Source: Paracoccaceae bacterium (GTDB lineage Bacteria > Pseudomonadota > Alphaproteobacteria > Rhodobacterales > Rhodobacteraceae). Taken from it: DNA of 37,491 bases. The stretch spans positions 1 to 37,491 of the forward strand of contig JAPYON010000012.1 of NCBI GenBank assembly GCA_029938175.1. Direction: 5' to 3'. Position numbers and translations under genes: made by a program. The first letter of the stretch is position 1. Every line of letters begins with the position of its first letter. The notes beneath the pieces are model-generated. The model did not search any database and was not told where the DNA came from. It saw nothing but the letters and a program-made list of their open reading frames with translations. Below are positions 32,492 to 37,491 of this stretch, in pieces.

Positions 32492-33322
32492 ATGGATAGT
32501 AGCAACGCTGAAATTCTGCGCCCGAAGGCGATGCACTGGCCGCTGGTCGTGCTGCGTGGTCTGACGCTGGCAATCGGCAGTTTTATCCTTGTGTCACTAT
32601 ATCTGCTGTTCCATTATGTAGAGGTTCTATTGCCCCGCCTGCACGCAACTTCACTGATCGCCAGCCTTTGGGGACGTTTGGGATTGCTCGTGACAGGTAT
32701 CAAACTAGAGATCGTCGGCAAACATATGAAACACGGGGGGGCGATTGTTGCTAACCATGCCACGTGGATCGACATTTTCACATTTCACGCCGCCTCGCAT
32801 ATCTCGTTCGTTTCAAAGTCCGAGGTGCGCAAGTGGCCCGTGATTGGTTTTATGGCGCGCGTGACAGGAACCCTGTTTATTGAGCGCCGGCGTGGCATGG
32901 CCAAGCACCACCATACGGCCCTGCTAGAACGGCTGGATCGTGGTGATCAATTGTTGTTCTTTCCCGAGGGGACCAGCAACGATGGCCGACAGATACTGGA
33001 ATTCAAATCAACGCTTTTCAGTGTTTTTCACGCGCCAGAACTGATTGACCATGTCTGGGTGCAGCCAGCCACCGCTACATATTTCCCCTCCAACGGCCGC
33101 CCCGTTGATTTCTACAGCTGGTTCGGCGACATAGGATTTGGCGAGCATATTCTGGCCATGCTTGCATATTCACGGGGGGGGCGCGTTCGGGTCACGCTGC
33201 ACGATCCGGTGAAGGCCAGCGATTACACCACCCGCAAAGATCTGGCGCGATATTGTGATAAAGTCGTGCGCGAATGCTTTGCACAGGATCTTGGTGTCGA
33301 GGTTAGCGAAGTTTCGCTATGA
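32492..33322 (+). CDS. olsA: Lyso-ornithine lipid O-acyltransferase
   Basis: OlsA adds the second acyl chain to lyso-ornithine lipid. The 276-residue protein has an N-terminal membrane segment (about 18-42) and a PlsC acyltransferase domain. The catalytic NHATWID motif has H89 and D94, FVSKSEVRKWPVIGF and GTLFIERRR follow, and the substrate motif is FFPEGTS near 157. PlsC homologues can also make phosphatidic acid, but direct linkage to olsB favours OlsA. Its end overlaps the convergent ThiE-like gene by 20 bases. Confidence 0.9.
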   Translation: MDSSNAEILRPKAMHWPLVVLRGLTLAIGSFILVSLYLLFHYVEVLLPRLHATSLIASLWGRLGLLVTGIKLEIVGKHMKHGGAIVANHATWIDIFTFHAASHISFVSKSEVRKWPVIGFMARVTGTLFIERRRGMAKHHHTALLERLDRGDQLLFFPEGTSNDGRQILEFKSTLFSVFHAPELIDHVWVQPATATYFPSNGRPVDFYSWFGDIGFGEHILAMLAYSRGGRVRVTLHDPVKASDYTTRKDLARYCDKVVRECFAQDLGVEVSEVSL

Positions 33323-33926
33323 CGTCCTGAAGTGCGGGAACTGGACCGCCTTCGGCGCTCCAGATTTCCTCACCAACAGTCAGGAAGTCGATGTGATCCT
33401 TCACGAAAGCAACGGCCTGCGCCGAGGCGTTACCCTCGGCCACGACTGGAACCTCGATCATTTCGGACCACCACTGGAACAGTTCCGCATCGGCAACAGA
33501 GCCGTCGCCCAATGCACTTTTTCCTATTGGACCAAAGGAAACGTAATCGGTTCCGAGCTCCGCTGCAGTCATTCCTGCGTGTTTTGAGCTTCCACAATAC
33601 GCCCCGACAATAGCATCGTTACCCAGCTCATCCCGCGCCTCGCGCACATGGCGCGAGCTGCTGGTGAGGTGAACCCCGTCCAGCCCGTGGATCTTAACCA
33701 TTCGGTAATGATCGTCGATCACGATGGCCACATCACGCGCATGGCAAATTTCGCGTAGAGTGTCCGCCGCTTGCGAAAGGGCACGTTCGTCTGTCGTGCT
33801 TAAGGAAATTCGTAGGCAAACGACCGGCACAGCGTCCAGAACCTTGGCCAGTTGCGGGGTAAAGTCCGCAAGGTTGAAACTTTGCGGTGTCGTCAGATAA
33901 ATCTGGGCGGAATCGGTTTCAGACAT
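33303..33926 (-). CDS. ThiE/TenI-like protein with an eroded active site
   Basis: The 207-residue protein is predicted to be a TIM barrel of the thiamine phosphate synthase/TenI superfamily: VPVVCLRISLS, VAIVIDDHYRM, GLDGVHLTSSSRHVREARDE, DAIVGAYCGSSKHAGMTAAE, LGTDYVSFGPIGKS and VVAEGNASA. Several residues that define active ThiE seem absent. QxRxK is replaced by CLRISL, the GQxD after DGVH by TSSSR, and the GPxFxTxTK loop by GPIGKSALGD. It may be a TenI-like or otherwise repurposed paralogue. I prefer the ATG at 33926; a TTG three codons upstream is an alternative. Neighbouring genes give no thiamine context. Confidence 0.75.
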   Translation of the reverse strand: MSETDSAQIYLTTPQSFNLADFTPQLAKVLDAVPVVCLRISLSTTDERALSQAADTLREICHARDVAIVIDDHYRMVKIHGLDGVHLTSSSRHVREARDELGNDAIVGAYCGSSKHAGMTAAELGTDYVSFGPIGKSALGDGSVADAELFQWWSEMIEVPVVAEGNASAQAVAFVKDHIDFLTVGEEIWSAEGGPVPALQDVIAKLR

Positions 33927-34005
33927 GTCAGGCAACCTTATAAATGTTCGCAGCCCTATTAACGCGATCCTTTAGCGGGGTCCATACTAGCTTTTAGGTA
34001 GGGTT

Positions 34006-34043
34006 GCGCTTCTTTCTGAGCATTTATGAAAGAAAGAAACGCG
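34006..34043 (+). terminator. Inverted repeat between eno and the ThiE-like gene
   Basis: GCGCTTCTTTCT (34006-34017) pairs with AGAAAGAAACGCG (34031-34043) with one mismatch, followed on the plus strand by TTTTTATTT. It resembles a Rho-independent terminator for plus-strand transcription, yet the adjacent genes both lie on the minus strand. On that strand the stem has no T-run behind it, so its role for eno is unclear. Confidence 0.4.
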
Positions 34044-34050
34044 TTTTTAT

Positions 34051-35343
<1,293 letters not shown>

Positions 35344-35396
35344 TCAAATTACGGGGCCACGGGCTGTGTATACCTCGGCACCCCAAGAGGGAAGAG

Positions 35397-36263
35397 CTAC
35401 GCGAGCTTTCTTGCGCGATGTTCGCGATAAATCGTAAAAAGGCCAGATGAAATGACAATAGCAGTGCCAATAAGCCCGATTGCGTCCATTTTTTCGCTAA
35501 AAAGTACCAGCCCGATGATCATCGCAAAAACGATACGGGAATAGCGCAAGGGTGTTATAGCGCTGACATCGCCCATTCGCATGGCTGCCGTAATCGAACC
35601 GTAACCAATAGATACCATCACCACGATACCCGACAGCAGCGCGATTTGCGTTACATCAGGCACTTTTGCATCACCTGAAAACAGCAATAGGCCTGCTCCG
35701 GTCGGAATCATAACAATAAACCCCAATGTTGATAGTACCGGAGTTGAAATCAGACGAGGGGCAGACCGTGTTGCCAGATCTCGGACCGACAGGCCAAAGA
35801 CCGCAATAAGCGCAAAAACCGAGTTTGGATCGAACTCGTCCAGACCGGGACGGATAATCAGTAACACGCCGATAAATCCCACGATAATCGCGCTCCATCT
35901 TGGCCAACCGACGGTTTCACCTAAAAATAGCGCGGCGCCCATCGTAATAACCAGTGGTACAGCTTGTGTAATTGCGGCCGTGGTTGAGAACGGGATCAGG
36001 GCAAGGGCTGTAAACATTCCTATCGTACCTACGATTTCACCCAGCGACCGCAATATTATGGAACGATCGAGCATCGCTTTGGTAAAAAATCGGTCCCCAC
36101 GTCGGGCGGATACCCCACCGAATATCGTTGTGCCACCCAATCCCATAAAAATCATGATTTCACCGATAGGCAAGGCTGTGCTCGTCACTTTTATCAGCGC
36201 ATCCGCAATCGCAAACATAAACATTGCGATGGTCATCAAGACCATGCCTCGTAAATTTTCCAT
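35397..36263 (-). CDS. DMT superfamily (EamA) transporter
   Basis: The 288-residue protein has about ten hydrophobic helices, beginning with MVLMTIAMFMFAIADALIKV. Two EamA repeats are present, the first with the typical TTAAITQAVPLVITMGAALFLGE end and the second with TAAMRMGDVSAITPLRYSRIV. The substrate is unknown. It starts 13 bases after the Fur/Mur stop, so it is probably in the same transcript. This is the third EamA gene in the window and is not closely similar to the other two. Confidence 0.88.
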   Translation of the reverse strand: MENLRGMVLMTIAMFMFAIADALIKVTSTALPIGEIMIFMGLGGTTIFGGVSARRGDRFFTKAMLDRSIILRSLGEIVGTIGMFTALALIPFSTTAAITQAVPLVITMGAALFLGETVGWPRWSAIIVGFIGVLLIIRPGLDEFDPNSVFALIAVFGLSVRDLATRSAPRLISTPVLSTLGFIVMIPTGAGLLLFSGDAKVPDVTQIALLSGIVVMVSIGYGSITAAMRMGDVSAITPLRYSRIVFAMIIGLVLFSEKMDAIGLIGTAIVISSGLFTIYREHRARKLA

Positions 36264-36276
36264 GGGTGACTTTCAG

Positions 36277-36687
36277 CTATTTCTTCGGAACGCCGTAGAG
36301 TTCCAGTTTATGTCCGCGTAACTTATATCCGAGCTTGTTCGCGATTTTCTCTTGCAGTGCTTCGATGTCCGGGTCGACGAACTCGATCACCTTACCGGTA
36401 TTAATGTCGATCAAGTGGTCGTGATGCTCGCGCTCGGCGTCTTCATAGCGGGATCGCCCGTCGCCAAATTCAAGGCGGTCCAGAATGCCGGCTTCGCCAA
36501 ACAACTTAACCGAGCGATAGACCGTCGCCAGAGAAATCCCAGGGTCAACCTTGCTAGAACGCGCGTATAATTCCTCGACGTCGGGGTGGTCCTTGGAGTC
36601 CTGCAAAACCTGCGCGACCACACGGCGTTGTTCGGTCATCCGCAGTCCGGCGGATTCGCAACGTTCGATAATAGTTAGGTTCTTCAT
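36277..36687 (-). CDS. Fur family regulator, Mur-like
   Basis: The 136-residue protein has a winged helix (LRMTEQRRVVAQVLQ, then ISLATVYRSVKLFGEAGILD) and the metal-binding dimerisation half, with the HHDHLI motif and a C-terminal GHKLELYGVP. The CxxC after HHDHLI that holds structural zinc in classical Fur is absent (HHDHLIDINTGKVIEF). This is the pattern of alphaproteobacterial Fur orthologues that respond to manganese (Mur). It may therefore control manganese uptake rather than iron; Irr is unlikely because its heme motif and HHH stretch are missing. The ATG follows a GAGGA ribosome site. A 15-base palindrome lies 25 bases upstream. Confidence 0.85.
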   Translation of the reverse strand: MKNLTIIERCESAGLRMTEQRRVVAQVLQDSKDHPDVEELYARSSKVDPGISLATVYRSVKLFGEAGILDRLEFGDGRSRYEDAEREHHDHLIDINTGKVIEFVDPDIEALQEKIANKLGYKLRGHKLELYGVPKK

Positions 36688-36711
36688 GAAATCCTCGTGT
36701 ATGGGTTAGGA

Positions 36712-36726
36712 GTATTCTTACAATAC
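36712..36726 (-). promoter_or_regulatory. Palindrome GTATT-N5-AATAC upstream of the Fur/Mur gene
   Basis: GTATT and AATAC are perfect complements around a five-base centre, 25-39 bases before the regulator start, where the promoter should lie. It is a candidate autoregulatory operator. It does not match the classical Fur box closely. Confidence 0.35.
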
Positions 36727-36758
36727 GGGTTGACGATGGGGAACCAAAAACTAGCGCA

Positions 36759-37491
36759 TCAGGCGATCAAAGCGGCAAAACGATCCAGACTTATGTTTGC
36801 ACCACAAGCCAGCAATCCTACGCGCTTCCCTTCGCATTTTTCACGGAGCGGTCCAAGAGCCCCAGCCAAAGACGCTGCACAAGCCGGTTCGGGGACTAGC
36901 TTCATGGATGCGTTCATCGCGCGCATTGCGTCGCGAATCGCATCATCGCTGACCCTGACTATGTCGTCCACATATGTACGTGTCAGTGCGAAAGACAGTG
37001 GCAATGCCGTTGGCGAGCCTAGCGAATCCGCAATCGTATCGACCTTCGTAATCGACTGAGGCGAACCGGCCTTGAAACTTTGATACATCGAATCCGCGCC
37101 GAAGGGCTCAACGCCGTAAACTTCGACATCAGGGTTAAGAAATTTGATTGCAGCACTCATACCGCTGATAAGACCGCCGCCACCGACCGGCAGTATTACA
37201 ACCTCGACATCTGGATTCGCCTCAAACAGTTCTTTGCCGCAAGTGGCCGCACCCAGCGACATGTTCAGGCCCTCAAACGGATGGATCATAGCGCGTCCCT
37301 CCGCAGCTTTGATCATGTGCATGGTATCAAAGGCTTCGTGAATGTCCTCACACAAGACCAACTCGGCACCCAGATTGCGACAGCCTTCGATCCTGACAGG
37401 GTCTGCAATTTTTGGAATCGCGATCTTGACGCTAACACCGATTGTCCGTGCCGCCCATGCAACGGCAAGTGCATGATTGCCACCACTGGCG
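36759..37491 (-). CDS. Threonine/serine dehydratase-like PLP enzyme (partial, 5' end outside)
   Basis: About 243 residues of a fold-type II PLP enzyme are visible, cut by the window end. The visible part begins with ASGGNHALAVAWAARTIGVS, the PLP-ring and substrate loop that follows the Schiff-base lysine. It continues with LPVGGGGLISGMSAAIK, the phosphate-binding glycine loop, then VYGVEPFGADSMYQSF, EPACAASLAGAL and CGANISLDRF. The lysine itself lies upstream of the window. There is no C-terminal ACT domain, so it is a short, probably catabolic or broad-specificity, threonine/serine dehydratase. It reads toward, and ends 72 bases before, the Fur/Mur gene on the same strand. Confidence 0.85.
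   Translation of the reverse strand, partial: ASGGNHALAVAWAARTIGVSVKIAIPKIADPVRIEGCRNLGAELVLCEDIHEAFDTMHMIKAAEGRAMIHPFEGLNMSLGAATCGKELFEANPDVEVVILPVGGGGLISGMSAAIKFLNPDVEVYGVEPFGADSMYQSFKAGSPQSITKVDTIADSLGSPTALPLSFALTRTYVDDIVRVSDDAIRDAMRAMNASMKLVPEPACAASLAGALGPLREKCEGKRVGLLACGANISLDRFAALIA

Overview
The window reads as chromosomal DNA of a marine-type alphaproteobacterium of the family Rhodobacteraceae (Roseobacter group, Rhodobacterales). The basis is the gene sets and their order (glyQ-DUF6446-glyS-PPDK-like-sleB, folB-folP-glmM, yicC-gmk), an FMN riboswitch in front of a RibH2-type lumazine synthase, a SAM-II riboswitch in front of metZ, a serC-type RNA leader, the olsB-olsA pair and a cysteine-poor Fur/Mur regulator. 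The genus cannot be fixed from the sequence alone. I see no phage, CRISPR array, plasmid module, rRNA or tRNA.

Layout. 1-5.7 kb: a DUF2478 gene, pyrC-pyrE on the minus strand, the 3' end of an IS481-like element, FMN riboswitch-ribH, a nitronate monooxygenase remnant, a Nu-class-like glutathione transferase and SAM-II riboswitch-metZ. 5.7-10.7 kb: folE, a MarR regulator overlapping a frameshifted deiodinase-like redoxin gene, trkH and a group II PLP decarboxylase. 10.7-18 kb: glyQ, DUF6446, glyS, a PPDK-like protein whose ATP-grasp half looks degenerate, and a SleB-type cell-wall hydrolase. 18-22.2 kb: a broken CAP-domain gene, then folB-folP-glmM. 22.2-25 kb: two overlapping DMT transporter genes behind a decayed MocR regulator. 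25-28.6 kb: RNA leader-serC-serA and a broken PAS_5 gene. 28.7-31.6 kb: yicC-gmk-gamma carbonic anhydrase behind a cluster of TTAA boxes, a broken chpT and a 57-residue DUF3553 gene. 31.7-37.5 kb: olsB-olsA (ornithine lipids), a ThiE-like protein, eno, a DMT transporter, a Fur/Mur regulator and a threonine dehydratase-like gene cut by the window end.

The window is mostly housekeeping: pyrimidine, riboflavin, methionine, folate, serine and ornithine-lipid synthesis, glycyl-tRNA formation and glycolysis. Three biosynthetic genes (ribH, metZ, serC) sit behind RNA leaders.

The main theme beyond the core genes is gene decay. Seven genes are visibly broken (IS481-type transposase, nitronate monooxygenase, deiodinase-like redoxin, CAP protein, MocR, PAS_5, ChpT) while the long core genes around them are uninterrupted. 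The broken chpT stands out because two TTAA-N7-TTAA sites of the CtrA type are still present upstream of folE and yicC. I do not see a convincing new multi-gene system. The most interesting proteins are the PPDK-like enzyme with a degenerate nucleotide site, the FolB fused to a second domain that resembles an eroded amino-acid kinase, and the Cys-type deiodinase-like redoxin coupled to MarR.
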